In this document: positions 35,423-46,810 of the stretch, one piece after another | Numbering within the stretch: position 1 is the first letter of the stretch | Layout of the letters: the number at the start of each line of letters is the position of its first letter | DNA from: Blumeriella jaapii | Lineage: Eukaryota; Ascomycota; Leotiomycetes; Helotiales; Drepanopezizaceae | Assembly: GCA_009599575.1 (NCBI GenBank) | Contig: VWND01000011.1 | Coordinates: forward strand, 248,001 to 312,000 | Direction of reading: 5' to 3' | Length of the DNA: 64,000 nt | Made by a program: the position numbers and the translations under genes | Notes under the pieces: generated by a model | The model's database searches: none | What the model was told of the DNA's origin: nothing | The model's input: only the letters and a program-made list of their open reading frames with translations

Positions 35423-35812
35423 TTACACAGGCACTTCAACATCCTTGCTGGTATCCAGTTCCTCGTGTCTGCGGAGGTCCATCTTCCTGTCCAAGAGAGG
35501 GACAACGTAAGGGTCGAACGTCTTCCAGTAGGGGTTCTCCAAATGGTACTTCTGACTCTGCAAACGACCATAGATTAGTTCGACTGTGGCACCGAATACA
35601 CCAGAAGTCGGAGGATGACTCACGCCCTCATTCTCGAAGCGTTCTACAATGGTAAAAGCCCTTGGGTCGTGAACATCTTGCATGACAATCCAGTCAATCG
35701 TCTCCTTGTCCTTTCTGTAGATTCGTGCAGCCTCGATGAGCTTGGCCTTGATCCTATCGATCGACTCGGGCTTGTCGTTTGCGTACAGGTGGACGGTGAG
35801 TGTGTAGACCAT
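35423..35812 (-). CDS. Small dimeric alpha/beta-barrel (ABM-like) protein
   Basis: 107 aa from two exons (35624-35812, 35423-35557; intron 66 nt, phase 0). The layout of strand VYTLTVHLYA, helix SIDRIKAKLIEAARIYRKD, strand ETIDWIVMQD and FTIVERFENE, then the QKYHLENPYWKTF helix, is that of antibiotic-biosynthesis-monooxygenase-like (ABM) ferredoxin-fold proteins, which dimerise into an eight-stranded barrel. Members range from quinone-forming monooxygenases to heme-degrading and stress proteins. No substrate can be named here. Reading through the intron would insert 22 residues between strand and helix, so the spliced form is preferred. It is divergent from the DCAF4-like gene with only 202 nt between ATGs. 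Confidence 0.82.
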   Translation of the reverse strand: MVYTLTVHLYANDKPESIDRIKAKLIEAARIYRKDKETIDWIVMQDVHDPRAFTIVERFENEGVSHPPTSGVFGATVELIYGRLQSQKYHLENPYWKTFDPYVVPLLDRKMDLRRHEELDTSKDVEVPV

Positions 35813-36014
35813 GGCTGCGCTTCTTCTTTTCGTGGCTCAATGGGAGATGGTCAAGTGATGATTGTATGTTTGTGCTCTTCATGCCAGATGAGATGTTCAG
35901 GCTCGAGGAGGGGTAGCAACTCCCGCGAGCGTGCGTCTAACGAAAAGCTTCGTGCCACTATCGCGCGCGTGACAGCTTTACCCTGTAAAGGGCAACGACC
36001 TACACACCTACACC
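35813..36014. promoter_or_regulatory. Short bidirectional promoter (202 nt)
   Basis: The whole spacer between the ATGs of the ABM-like gene (-) and the DCAF4-like gene (+). The two genes must share or overlap promoter elements. No TATA box or named factor site is obvious. Confidence 0.5.
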
Positions 36015-38349
36015 ATGGCACGGCCAGTTAGAGATATTCCAGGCTTTTATTGGGGTATGATCATATACGCACCGTCTTGGTAGAAGGAGGCTTGTTCCCT
36101 CTATACCTTGATACCCTTACATCTCGGGTCTGTGTGCTAGCGCTAACACCTCTATATGCAGACAAAGAGAAGGGCAAATACTTTGCAATACAAGCTCAAG
36201 GACCTGCTGGCTCTGCCTACTCTGCACAAGATGTCAAGAGGCGGAAACTACGTGATGATCAAGAGGTTGCCGTCGAGAACGAGAAGCGACGGCAAGCAGG
36301 CCGAGTCAGCATCCCCTAGACTGCTCTTGATTTGGTCATGCCCTGGGAACAGAAGTCTTCGACGATTCCGATGCCACCTATGCTTGAGAGGACGTCGAGA
36401 GACTAACACGTTCACAGATACGCCGTCGGATCCATGAAGATCCCCTTGTGGGAGGTGCTTTGAGCAGAGAGTACGGGTACGGTGCTTGTTTTGAACCTGC
36501 CCGGATTTACGCTGCTGGCCTTGTTCCGAGTGGCTATGTGCCTGAAGAGGACCTGACGGTCAGACTGCGAGCACAAATACAAACACCCAGGAATTCTCGT
36601 GTCTCTCCCGTGTTTAATATTAGTCACCTGGCGGGTGGTGCATCTTCCAAGTTGGATATCAGACGAGGTACGCTTGCAATCTGCTAGGAGGCTGCAGACA
36701 ACCGGCTTTGCATCTTTCAGGTATTCGCCCAGTCTGAAATTACTGACAAAATGGCAGTTTATGACACTCACCACACAGTCTCACGAGTCGATCTGGATAC
36801 AGCTCCTACTGGGAATCAGTACTTCAAAACTCCTAGACGGGATTGGGGCCCCCAGATTCAGCCAGTAGGAGATCCAACGTCTATCTGTGAAAGTGCAGAT
36901 CGACAGATGTTTGCCTTCACCTTGCTGTCGGGTACGGCACACGACGCCATAGTGATCAGACCTACCGCCCCAGAATATGAGGATAGTAGGTGGCACCATG
37001 ATGAGTCGGATTGGGTATCTAGTGTTGCTGATTGACTAACTCTCTCTTAGTTTCCAGCCAGGGGATACGACACATTCTGATGGGGCCTGGTCACTCTCGA
37101 GGAGACGTATCTATGTTCTGCTCGGCCCCGGGGCCGTTTTCTTCTTCTCTCGCGTTTGTCTTCGGTTCTAGTCGGTACGTGACGAAAAACCCCAACGATA
37201 CCACTCTAGATACTCGTCTTGAAACACGCAGTAACTCACCATTAGTGTCTTGTAGGGGTATCATGGCTACTGAGAAGCGAGATCTAGAGACAACATGGCG
37301 CACACCGCGGCCTCAAAGCGACCCCTCCGTAGTGGACGACCTCTTCGCTCTGGCCTTCCTCACAGACAACCCATCTATCCTCTTCTCGGGTGGCCGCCAA
37401 GGAATCCTCGCCCTTGCCGACCTCCGCATCCCTATCAAAACCTTTAGATCCGACACCATCACCCACCCAAGCACTATCACGCACATCCGATCTCTCAACG
37501 CTCACCAGATCATCGTCGCTGGCCTTAATGTAAGCATGTCTTTCTGGTTTCTTTTTTCCTTTTTGGTAATAAGGACCACCTCTGCAATGTGTATGAATCA
37601 CAGGCACTTTCAACGAGGCCGTCTACCCCTTGTGTGAATTCTATCTTTGTCAACAAATTGGGCTCTCCACAGTGCAAGAGAAAGCAGACGTTCGATCATC
37701 CGACTTTCCACAAGCATTCCGTAAACGCCATCGGACCCCAACCCATCAAATCTCCTCTGCTTGCTAACAGATACCCCTCCAGTCCACGCTATGTCAATAC
37801 GACCTCCGCTACCGCAAATCGTATCTCACGAGCTCTCATTCGCTTAACAAACCAAAATCCAGAAACAGTAAGCTTCTACTTAGCACCACTACTTCCAACA
37901 ACCTCCCTTCCTGCCTCCTCACGCCCTCACGCCCTACCCCTCTCACGAATTCCAATCCCCTCCTCCAATCACCTCCCTCCTTCCACTATCTCCTCCTCCA
38001 AGAAACAAATCAATTAACATCCAAAGATCCAATCCCCACCCAACCCTCCCTCACCTACCCATCCTACCACAACACCGCAACCTGGCAAATCGGCTTCGAC
38101 GTCGACCTCCACTCCGGCATCGTCGCCGCCGCCCAAGAGTCCGATGATTTCCACCCGCCCGTGCAACTGTTCTCGCTCAGCGGCGGCCACGCGCTGAAGT
38201 CTCCTGTCATGGGGACCGGCACGGGGTTGGAGAACGCGGCAGGAATGGAGAGAGAGACAGTCAAATGTCTGCGCTGGTCTCGGGGCGAGGAGACCGGGAA
38301 AGGGAGTCTGTGGGTTGGGGTTAGGGCTGGGATCCAGCGGTATGCGTAG
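36015..38349 (+). CDS. DCAF4-like WD40-repeat protein
   Basis: Likely a substrate receptor of Cul4-DDB1 ubiquitin ligases, by analogy with DCAF4/WDR21. Seven exons: 36015-36054, 36162-36304, 36418-36667, 36758-36985, 37051-37174, 37256-37529 and 37783-38349, giving 541 aa in exact frame. Most introns have a clear branch site (GACTAAC, CTGAC). The start, MARPVRDIPGFYW-DKEKGKYFAI, matches the PGFYYD..K.RYF motif that opens DCAF4 proteins. WD40 strands include IVAGLN-STLCQYDLRYRK, the typical xYDLR end of a blade, and IGFDVDLHSGIVAAAQESDD..VQLFSL near the C-terminus. Exon 7 contains a long Ser/Pro/Thr-rich loop. The 253-nt last intron also reads open in one frame, which could mislead automatic calls. 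Donor GTCAGC of intron 2 is the least certain junction. Confidence 0.82.
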
Positions 38350-40091
38350 GAGGAGGGGTAAGGCCTGGAGAGAGGAAGTGATTGAGAAGGTTAGGTGGTT
38401 GTTTTGCTTTCATCTGGTACGGGTGATGTTATTGTTGATGATACCTAACGTTTAGCGAGGCTAGCCGTCCTTGGTCGTCGTACCCGGGAGGAATCTGCAG
38501 ACAGTCAATAGTCCTAACGTGAGCAATGACAAAAAGCTTGTATCGATTAACAGCTACCAGGTTGCAAGCAATAGCCTGTCAGCCCATGGCCTGCCGTCTT
38601 CAAAGGTACCACCACATATATCAAAGTTTTCAAGAGCCCAAACACATGTACTGCGTTCGTTCCACTGGTTTCTCGATCAAGGCATCAACCCGACTTTCTA
38701 GAGCCATGGTTGAAGTCAGTCAGACAACCAAAGACAACGTCACAACACTAGAAGAATCCCCCCCCCCCCCCCACCCCAAGAAGACCAAAAGAAGAAGCAC
38801 AATCGGCCAATAGGAAAGCGCTTGAGACAAATCCAAATCTCGCACCTGGTCTAGTAGACCTGCTCGCCGCCAGCCAGCCAGCCAGCCAGCCCGCACAATC
38901 CGATTTCCATCCTCCATCCGCCGTGAATGCCAGCCAGCCTCGATTGCAGACCGCCACCTACCCACCTACCTACCTCCATACAGTCAGTACCTGGGCCATC
39001 TAGATCAAGACCCAAAACCCCCACCGAGGAGATGCCTCTCCATCATTCCGATCCCCGAATTCAATCCCCGTCCTCCCTCCTCCGTCCATGGCTCACCCAC
39101 TCACCCACTCGCGTCCTCGGGAAGTTTGTTGATAGGTACAGTACAGGAGGTAAAAGCTTACCTACTTACATACCTACATAGCTACCTACCTGCCTATGTA
39201 GACAGGACAACGCCATTCCCTATGGGGAAGATATCGTCTTCCACCTATGCTGTACTTAGGTATTTATGTGTCCCTCCCCACTTACCTACCTCCTATCTTT
39301 TACCTGCCTAAGGTAGGTACGCAACAGCTTCGTCCGCCCTCTCGCAGCCTTCCCCCTCCTCACCCCCCAAGGAAGAAGAAGCAGAAGAAGCAGAAGAAGC
39401 AGAAGAAGCAGAAGAAGCAGAAGAAGCAGAAGAAGCAGAAGAAGCAGAAGAAGCAGAAGAAGCAGAAGAAGCAGAAGAAGCAGAAGAAGCAGAAGAAGAA
39501 GAAGCAGCAGAAGAAACCGAAGAAGAAGCCGAAGAAAAAAAACCCCGTAAATAAAGAGACATATACGGAGCCGAGAACCCTATCGCAATTAAACAAACCC
39601 AAGACGGGAACAGGAGTACGAGATCAGCTACCCAGCAAGCTACGTGCCAAGCTGGTAAGCAAGCGGGCACCGAATCCAAACCCGCAAGCAAGACCCGATC
39701 CTTCTTCTCCGTTTAGAGATAACATTACACGTTGTTGTCGATGCGAACCTATTCTACAAGAACAATGTACAAAGAAACGAAAAGCACCTATGTTCGTCCC
39801 CATCTCACCATCCTGCAAGACAAGCTAACCAGAGAACGCCCCCCCCCCCCCCCCACCCCCCGGGCCCCCCCCCAAAATGCAAAATGCAAGTCTTTTCCTG
39901 TGATGCGATTATGCAATTTTCCACTGATGCTCCGTCCTTCCCAATGACCAGAAAACTCCGACCGTGATGTCTGCTAGCCATCGAGAATATGCATGCTCAG
40001 GATGCCCCCCCCCCCCCAACCAACCAACCAACCCCCCATTTTGATAGCCCAACGCCAATAAACCAATGCCAATAAAGAAAAAAAGCATGTC
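38350..40091. other. Intergenic with simple repeats
   Basis: No gene is supported. It holds a C run at about 38760-38773, (CCAG)n at 38872-38891, TACC/TAGG-rich sequence at 38955-39320, a 9-nt purine array at 39371-39545 and C runs at 39838-39855 and 40006-40018. The apparent 193-aa frame at 39247-39828 is an artefact of the repeat (Lys-Lys-Gln units). Confidence 0.65.
39371..39545. repeat. 9-nt purine-rich tandem array (GCAGAAGAA)n
   Basis: About 14 nearly perfect copies of GCAGAAGAA to about 39502, then degenerate AAGAAGCC units. One strand is almost wholly G+A apart from one C per unit. Confidence 0.9.
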
Positions 40092-41705
40092 CTACTCCTC
40101 CATAGGGTCGCCACCATTCTCGGTTTCCTGCTTGCCGCGTGTGTCGCTCTGGCAACCTAGATTGTTCGTAAGTCTGTGTTCACGTCTGGATGTGTGACAA
40201 AGGCGGGTCTTACCTGGGCAATTGTGGAGGGCTTTAAAAGAGAAACGAACCGATCAGCAATTGTCTTCGAATGAGAAGCGCGAGAAAAGAGACTGAAAAG
40301 GGACCAAGGAAGAAACAAGCGGAAGAGAATTTCTTACTTCCGTGGGCGAAAACATCGCAGTCAACGCAAAATGCTGTTGGCAAACCTCACACGCATACCG
40401 GCCACTCTCGCTCGTGCCTCCATGCTCAGCGGCGTTGGGCTCGGGATGGGCAGGGACCTTGGGGAACGGGGTCAAGCAGGCGAAACAAGCCGTGGACTTG
40501 CCGGCTTGCGACCACGGCACCTCGACCCAGTTCTTGAGAGGGAAGAGATGGTGGTACGAGCGAGCCAGGTGCGTGGAGAGGATCAGGGTCAAGCCGCAGA
40601 CAGGGCAGTTGGCTGGCAAGCTGCAGATCTTGCTGCCGCATCTCGAGCACTCGTACCCGCCTCGACACAACTCGCTGTGGCACGCGCAGAAACTCATGCC
40701 TTTGTCTGCTCCGGAAATCCTAGACGGGAAGCCCATCATCAGGAGCGTGGACTGCGACTGCTCCGCGTTTCTCGTGACCGGAGGGGTCGTCAAGGCCATA
40801 AACAGTTCCCGAAAATGCTCCTCGTTCAGCGCAACGTGGTAGTTGCCTCTGTCGCCTGCATTGGTACGCGCACAGATTTCCGACAAGATCTTCACCTCCG
40901 CCGCCAGACCCACGACAAACACGCGGATGCGATCTGTGATCAGGGATTTGATGGTCTCGTGGATATCTCCCGGGTCGCTGGTCAGCAGAGCCCCGGAAAT
41001 GATCAGGACTTCGCGGGTTCCATGGGATGGGGTGTGGTACAGCGAAGCTCTCGCCACCTCCAACGCGTTCTGCAGACTCGGGTTGCCCTGTCCTTGGTCG
41101 TCCCGGATCTTCTTGATGTTCTCGATATGGTCGGCGGGGTTTCCACTCATGTCACTGATGCGAATCGCGATCCCATCGCGCATGCCGAGGATACCCAAGT
41201 GAGAGATCGGGTTCTGCTCGAAGAACTCGGTGACGAACTCCGAGGCATAGCGACAGGTGAGGATGTATCTTGTAGGTCGGAGGTCTTTCTCCACCATGGC
41301 AAACGAGAGATCCAGGACCAGCATGAAGTAGCGAATGATGCCTCGTTGCAGTGGCGTCGTATCTCGTAGCAACCTGGCAGGAATCAGCAGGAATCAGCGC
41401 AGAAGGGATCCTCGTGGGAGTGGTACGCACCTCTTCCTCTTGCCGGCGTCTCTCAAGCCCTCGACCGTAGAATTGATACTCCCATCCGCGCCCTCGACCA
41501 CGCTGTCCCAACTTCTCTGGATGTCCTCCCACGCGGCCTTTCTGCGGGTACCCCCAGCGTTGGCATCGCCGCCTCTCGTCGCAGTGCCAGCAGGTCTCCG
41601 CACAGCACCGTTGGAGCGCGTGCCGCGCGCCGACGGTTGCGGTGGTCCGATGTCATCGTCGTCCATATCCGCCCCATCTTGAACATACTCATCGTCGGAC
41701 GACAT
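40092..41705 (-). CDS. SSL1: TFIIH core subunit SSL1 / p44; single-base frame break
   Basis: SSL1/p44 activates the XPD helicase within TFIIH for transcription and nucleotide-excision repair. Exons 41431-41705, 40338-41373, 40214-40231 (18 nt) and 40092-40156 (introns 57, 106 and 57 nt). The N-terminus is acidic and disordered. The Ssl1/vWA domain begins LLRDTTPLQRGIIRYF and includes IRYFMLVLDLS and SHLGILGMRDG. Zinc-binding blocks follow: CACHSELC..YECSRCGSKICSLPANCPVC, then the C-terminal RING-like CEVCQQHF..CD.F.H..LHNCPGC. After QQHF the frame breaks. The expected FCVDCDVFAH needs one extra T in the TTTT run (plus-strand A run 40368-40371). With it the four exons total 465 codons exactly (464 aa); without it the last zinc ligands are lost and a 40-residue nonsense tail follows. 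Confidence 0.92.
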
Positions 41706-44570
41706 GTTTCTTCTTCTGGTGTCGTAGTTGGGAGCGATTTGATGGAGCTGTGCACGAACATGTTAATGATGTAAGGCGAGGCTGAGAGTAACTTCACTAG
41801 CGCGCACTGGGAAGCTGTATGTGTCGAGCCTCTCCCGGACTATGTGTCCGGGGATATCCGGGGGGCCCTTGGGGCTCCGCATTTTGCGATTGGATGTTTG
41901 AAGTGACCATCTTGGGACGACTTTGGCAGCATTGATGAAGATATATATATTGGTCGTGGCTGATTGTCCTTTCCCTTCCTCGTGAAGCCAGTCTCTAGAG
42001 CCAGCTAGAGCCAACTAGAGCCAAAGCTGCCTTGCACTGTGACGGCAAGTTCTACCATTGTGTCTTTTGAGTCAAGCTATCTATTCCTTTTACGATTAGT
42101 AACTGGAAGGAAAACGAATATGAGCACGGCATCGAACCAAGCTGATTGTCGCTGGGCTGTTTTGGTAATAAGTATAAAGACAATGATTCTCTATTACATT
42201 TTAAGAAATTCTTTATATTCCTAGCTTTATTTTTTCCGTTTTACTGCTTTGTTTCTTTAATTCCAAACCAAGATCAGGAACGCCCAGGTTATAGCATTGC
42301 ATACACACAAGCAGCTCGCGGCGGCTTTTAAGCATACAGAAAAGCAAGCCATTTTATCTACTACTTCCTTTCTCCTTCCTTTCTCCTTCCTTTCTCCTCC
42401 CTTTCTCCTTCCTTTCTCCGGTCTCTTTTCTCCGGTCTCCTCTCTCTGGTCTCCTCTTATCCTCTCCAAATATCGGTCTCCAAATATCTGTCCCGTTCAC
42501 TTCCATCAACAGTTCTTCCAGGCCAAAGATGCCTTACAGCAGTAAGCAGATAGCCTACGCAGAGTCCTTCCCACAGCACAGTAACTGTACTGCACTGTCC
42601 TATACGGGAGGTAGGTAGCTTCTGTCGACTTGGAATACCGAGCACAGATCGTACGTATTTAAGTGGTATCACAATGGATGTAGATGATGGAACATCTGCG
42701 ATTGGTGTTGCTCGCAATCTCGCAGAAAAAAAAATCATGTTACTGCTGTTTCGACGGTCTCTTGCACGCTACTGTAAGTAAAAATCCCCAGCTCAGCACG
42801 TCCTTGCCCTCCGGGAGGCTGAGGTGGCTTTGCCGCTCCTACAGTACTGTACAGTAAACCAAGATCATCATTTGATTATTATCGCCAAAGAAAAGCGTTT
42901 GCGTTTTTGAAATACGATTTGATTTAAAAGCCGAACAGCTATTCATTAGCCCGTATAACTCGGGGATGTTGCCGGCCGCGTACAACATCACGCGTACAAA
43001 AACCGCGGGAAACGTTCGAGCTTTACAATCATGTAACGTGCCATCATAATTCGTTAATGAATTCGCATCTGAAGCACAGTACAGACTAGGCTCCAAATTA
43101 AAAACAAAATCAACTTGGTTTTCACACACATATCGCGAATTCGAAAATGATAGTAAACTGTTAACATAACACAACTTCACAAGCATGCTATTGCAATCCA
43201 AGTACTGTAAGCAGACCTGTCAACAACCGTGGTAAAGTTTAAAATCGAATTGTTTCAGGTCAAAGTTTATTCTGTACTGTACATCGGATTGCAAGCTAAC
43301 AAACTCTATGGCACAGTAACTCCCGGCAAAACGGAATTCATTTCCAAACTGTGATAAGCAGAGTGGGTAAGTTTAACGAAACCGTATTACAAATAGCAGC
43401 GTTTCTCGTCGTCAAAATTCGCATCCGTCCGCACTGTACTGTGTACGGTATGTACAGTTTGTACTATAGTTGGGAGATATTCGGCAACGATTTACTTATG
43501 TAGGTAAAAAAAAACAATTATTTGCATACTATACTATACAGCACAGTAGTACATGTGTACCTATAGGTACCTATGTACAAACTTTACAGTACTACTCCAA
43601 CCGCAACCCCTCCTCCTCCCCCAAATTACCAGGCTCCAGCAGCACAACCAACCACCCTCTCTCTTCATCACGAAGCCCCCCGAAGCAAAGCCCCCTTCTA
43701 GAAAGAAAGAGAAAAGGAAAAATTCCCCGAAACCTACACCCTGCCCCCGCCCTCCACCACATCCATGTACATCAACACAACTCTATGTAGGTATCTACTG
43801 TGTACATACCTACAGTACTGTACAGTACCTACCCAGCCAGCCACTTTCCACACAATTTTATTCACTTGTTCACTTATTCCCCTATTTAGGAAAAATCTTA
43901 ATCTCCAATTTCCAAGTCCCAATTTCCAAGTCCCAATTCCCAATTCCTAATCTCCAAGTCCCAATTCCCAATTTCCAATAACTTATGCAATCGTATTACA
44001 GATTACAAATTAGCACATTATAGCAAGTACATCCATCTTTCTATCTAGATATCTTCCCTGCTTTTCTAAACGAGACGAGACGAGACGAGACTAGACTAGA
44101 CTAGACTGCCTGCCTGCCTGCCTGCCTGCCTGCCGCCTTTGCCCTTTGCCCTGCCTCTGCTTCAGCCTCTGCTTCTGCTTCTGCTTCTCTTCTCTTCTGC
44201 CTCAGCCTCTGCTTTTTTTCTTCGGCTTCTGCTTCTGCTTTTGCCTTTGCCTCTGCTTCTGCTTCGGCCTCTCTTCGGCTTCTGCTTTTCTTCGGCTTCT
44301 GCTTCTCTTCTGCTTCAGCTTCTGCTTCTGCTTCATCCAGCCACTTCAGCCAGCCACTTCACTTCATGTTACTTTATGTTCCTCTATTTTACTACGATGC
44401 ATTCATGAAACAATGCAATGCAATGCCATACAATAACAATACAATACAATACAACACAAACAATACAATACAAATAATACAATACAATACATTTCCAAAC
44501 CACCTATTACACAATACTATGTAACACAATTCATCATACAACATATTGATACAACTCCAAACCACCCATT

Positions 44571-44675
44571 ACACAACATTATACAACATTATACAACATT
44601 ATACAACATTATACAACATTATACAACATTATACAACATTATACAACATTATACAACATTATACAACATTATACA
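44571..44675. repeat. 10-nt tandem array (ATACAACATT)n
   Basis: About 10 direct copies, nearly perfect, with no spacers. One helical turn per unit, so the repeat would present the same face on the DNA. Confidence 0.92.
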
Positions 44676-45033
44676 ATACAATAATACAATTCATTACACA
44701 CCACCACATACACACCACACCACACACCACACACACACACAACACACACACACACACCACACCCCATCATGTACAACACAACACACAACACAGTACAATC
44801 ACACAACACATCAAAAGTTCGAATCCGAATCATGAGTAAATTCCATGCTTTTTTTTTCCATTCTTCCCCTCCCTATCCCCTCCCTATCCCCATCCATCCA
44901 ACCTTCCCCTCCCTCCCTCCCTCCTCCCTCCCTCCCCCCTTCCAATTCCTGCCATTAAGCGCTCAATTGTGGGTATACTGTAAAACATGCAAAAAATCTC
45001 GGATACAAAGCGAGAACCCATCCACCCATCCAC

Positions 45034-45066
<33 letters not shown>

Positions 45067-45414
45067 ATCTCTCTGCAGACAGACAGACAGACAGACACAC
45101 AGACACAGACAGATGCGCCCCTCCTCCACCTCCCGTTCATTTCATCCAGCATCCAAGATGCATGCAGCAGCCCCGCCCCGAGGCGTCGCAAACCTATGCC
45201 TGCGTGCATGCGAGCCCCAGCCATCCATCCCGCTTATTATCCTTTTTCTGCCAGACGAATTACCCGAGATCCCGGATCCCGATGCCCTTTTTTCATGCGT
45301 CGTCGTTATAAAATTTTCGGACCGATCAATGCCCATTACGTGGTGTGGAAAAAACACTAATCCTTGATGATAAAATGCTGCTGCTGCTGGTTCTTTTCCT
45401 GTTTCAACGAGAAG

Positions 45415-45463
<49 letters not shown>
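45415..45463. repeat. Poly(A) run of 49
   Basis: An uninterrupted A run about 78 nt beyond the stop codon of the CHS7-like gene (a T run on its strand). It could be a retro-insertion tail remnant or simple slippage; no retroelement body or target-site duplication is visible next to it. Confidence 0.9.
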
Positions 45464-45467
<4 letters not shown>

Positions 45468-45540
45468 CAAAAAAATTCCCGGAACTCCTCATTAGCCGTG
45501 CCATACCCATACCGTAGAGTCTCGCGTCGCGCCCTCGCTC

Positions 45541-46810
45541 TCACGAGTAGGTGTTGCTGACGGGCATGGGCCAGTCGTCTTCCGTGATGCTCGACCAGAA
45601 GATCCAGACCGTGACGACGGAGAGCAGGGTGAACAAGGTCTGGAAGAAGGCGCCGTCGATGCGACCGTCGGTGCCGTGGCAGATGTGGATGCTCACGAGG
45701 TAGTTGAAGATCTGACCGAGGGCGAAGAGGAGGCCGGCGGCCGTCAGGTAGACCATGGGCTTGCGTTCCCCGAGGACGCGCACGACCAGAACGGTCTCCA
45801 GCAGGAAGAACATCAACACGAAGATCAGCGGCGCCAGCTGGTAGAGGATGTAGAGCGCCATGTGCCGATTGTCCCCGCGCAGGCTGGATTCCCAGTAGCC
45901 GGTCCACTGATAGCCGGTGTCGAGCGTGATGTAGCCCGTGCCGATGAAGAGCGCCAGCGCGGACGCCGCCATCAGGCCGACCGAGATGGGCGTGCCGTCG
46001 TCGAGCAGCTGGAAGCCGACGGCGGCGTTGAGCATGAGGATCCACAGCGTCGCGGCGATCAGGCCGAGATGCAGGCCGGTGAAGGCGATGCGCACGTCGC
46101 GGTGCACGGGGAACTTGCCGACGGTGAAGATCTCGCAGATCTCGATGAGGATGTAGGCCAGGAGGAAGAGCTGCATCTCGCTGGCGGCGGCAGCGTTAGC
46201 GATGGCCACGCGCAGGGCCGGAACGCACATACCGTCGGCCCACGGCGGCCTGTTTCCGTTCGGACCGCCAGAGCAGGACGCCGGACACGACAATCGCCAC
46301 GGCGCAGAGGAGGATGGAGCCTGGACAGACACGTTAGGCCGGGCCGGGCGCGCGGCGGGCTCGCGCGGGGGACGCACCGAGATTGCCCAGATGCCTCCCA
46401 TTGCTGAGCGCGATGCCTCGCAGGTAACAGGCGCCGAATCGCGACGGGTCCTCGTAGCTGTAGCCGGGGAAGATCTGTCGGCGACACACGCGTCCGTCAG
46501 CTCGCACGTCTGGTCGGGGTTGGGGGGGGGGGGGGGGGGGGGATGGAGGCTCGCGGCGGGAGGAGTTGCGGTGCGTCGTACATTGCAGATGGGGAGAGTC
46601 GAGTCGCGACAGAAGTCCTGGACGGCCATGGTCAGCGCGCTGCTCTGCTGGCCCGGCCCATCTCGCCTCGAGCACGGGCAGGCTGATGGGTTGTGGGTTT
46701 GGTTTTTGTTTGGTGTTTATTTGAGTGTTTGGAGGATGGAGGATGGAGGATGGAGGAGGGTGAAGAGGCTGTTAACATACCTGGAAGTTTCCAAACTGCG
46801 TCGAACCCAT
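45541..46810 (-). CDS. CHS7-like chitin synthase export chaperone (multi-pass membrane protein)
   Basis: CHS7 proteins help chitin synthase III (Chs3 type) leave the endoplasmic reticulum. Five exons (46781-46810, 46582-46617, 46378-46474, 46233-46320, 45541-46180) give 296 aa in exact frame. The N-terminus, FGNFQDFCRDSTLPICN, parallels the FGxFxxICxxxxLPLC start of the family. About seven membrane segments can be seen, among them ILLCAVAIVVSGVLLW, LLAYILIEICEIFTVG, GLIAATLWILMLNAAVG and LAPLIFVLMFFLLETVLVV. The signature VGFQLLDDGTP matches CHS7's FQLYEDGTP, and the C-terminal IFWSSITEDDW matches YWDSITKEDL. It is diverged from canonical Chs7, so it may be a paralogue. Intron 2 contains a 21-G run (46522-46542), unusual in an intron this short. 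Confidence 0.88.
46522..46542. repeat. Poly(G) run of 21 inside an intron
   Basis: Lies in the 107-nt second intron of the CHS7-like gene, where it reads as a C run near the 3' half, close to where a polypyrimidine stretch would lie. Confidence 0.9.

Larger units (their letters stand above)
41706..45540. other. Long gene-free tract of simple repeats
   Basis: 3.8 kb with no supported gene. From left to right it holds (CTTTCTCCTTC)n at about 42360-42415, TACTGTAC-type palindromes (42840-42856, 43270-43282, 43435-43470, 43805-43830), (CCAATTTCCAAGT)n-like units at about 43900-43978, (GACGA)n/(CTAGA)n/(CTGC)n at about 44070-44133, CTGCTT-rich sequence to 44340, (AATAC)n at about 44430-44490, a 10-nt array, (AC)n at 44700-44760, (CATC)n at 45015-45065, (ACAG)n at 45076-45108 and a 49-A run. 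It looks like an unconstrained repeat sink. Confidence 0.7.

Noticed and set aside
39247..39828. 193-aa frame with Lys-Lys-Gln repeats
   Set aside because: Generated by the 9-nt GCAGAAGAA array; no gene signals on either side.
40371..41369. 332-aa plus-strand frame
   Set aside because: It is antisense to SSL1 exon 2 and has no domain; the minus strand encodes a clear vWA/zinc protein.
44571..44675. CRISPR-like regular array
   Set aside because: 10-nt units with no spacers in a fungal genome; a simple tandem repeat.
45415..45463. Poly(A) tail of a retroposed element
   Set aside because: No element body, reverse-transcriptase frame or flanking duplication was found; slippage or assembly is simpler.
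45676..46407. 243-aa plus-strand frame rich in Glu, Asp and His
   Set aside because: Antisense shadow of the GC-rich CHS7-like gene.
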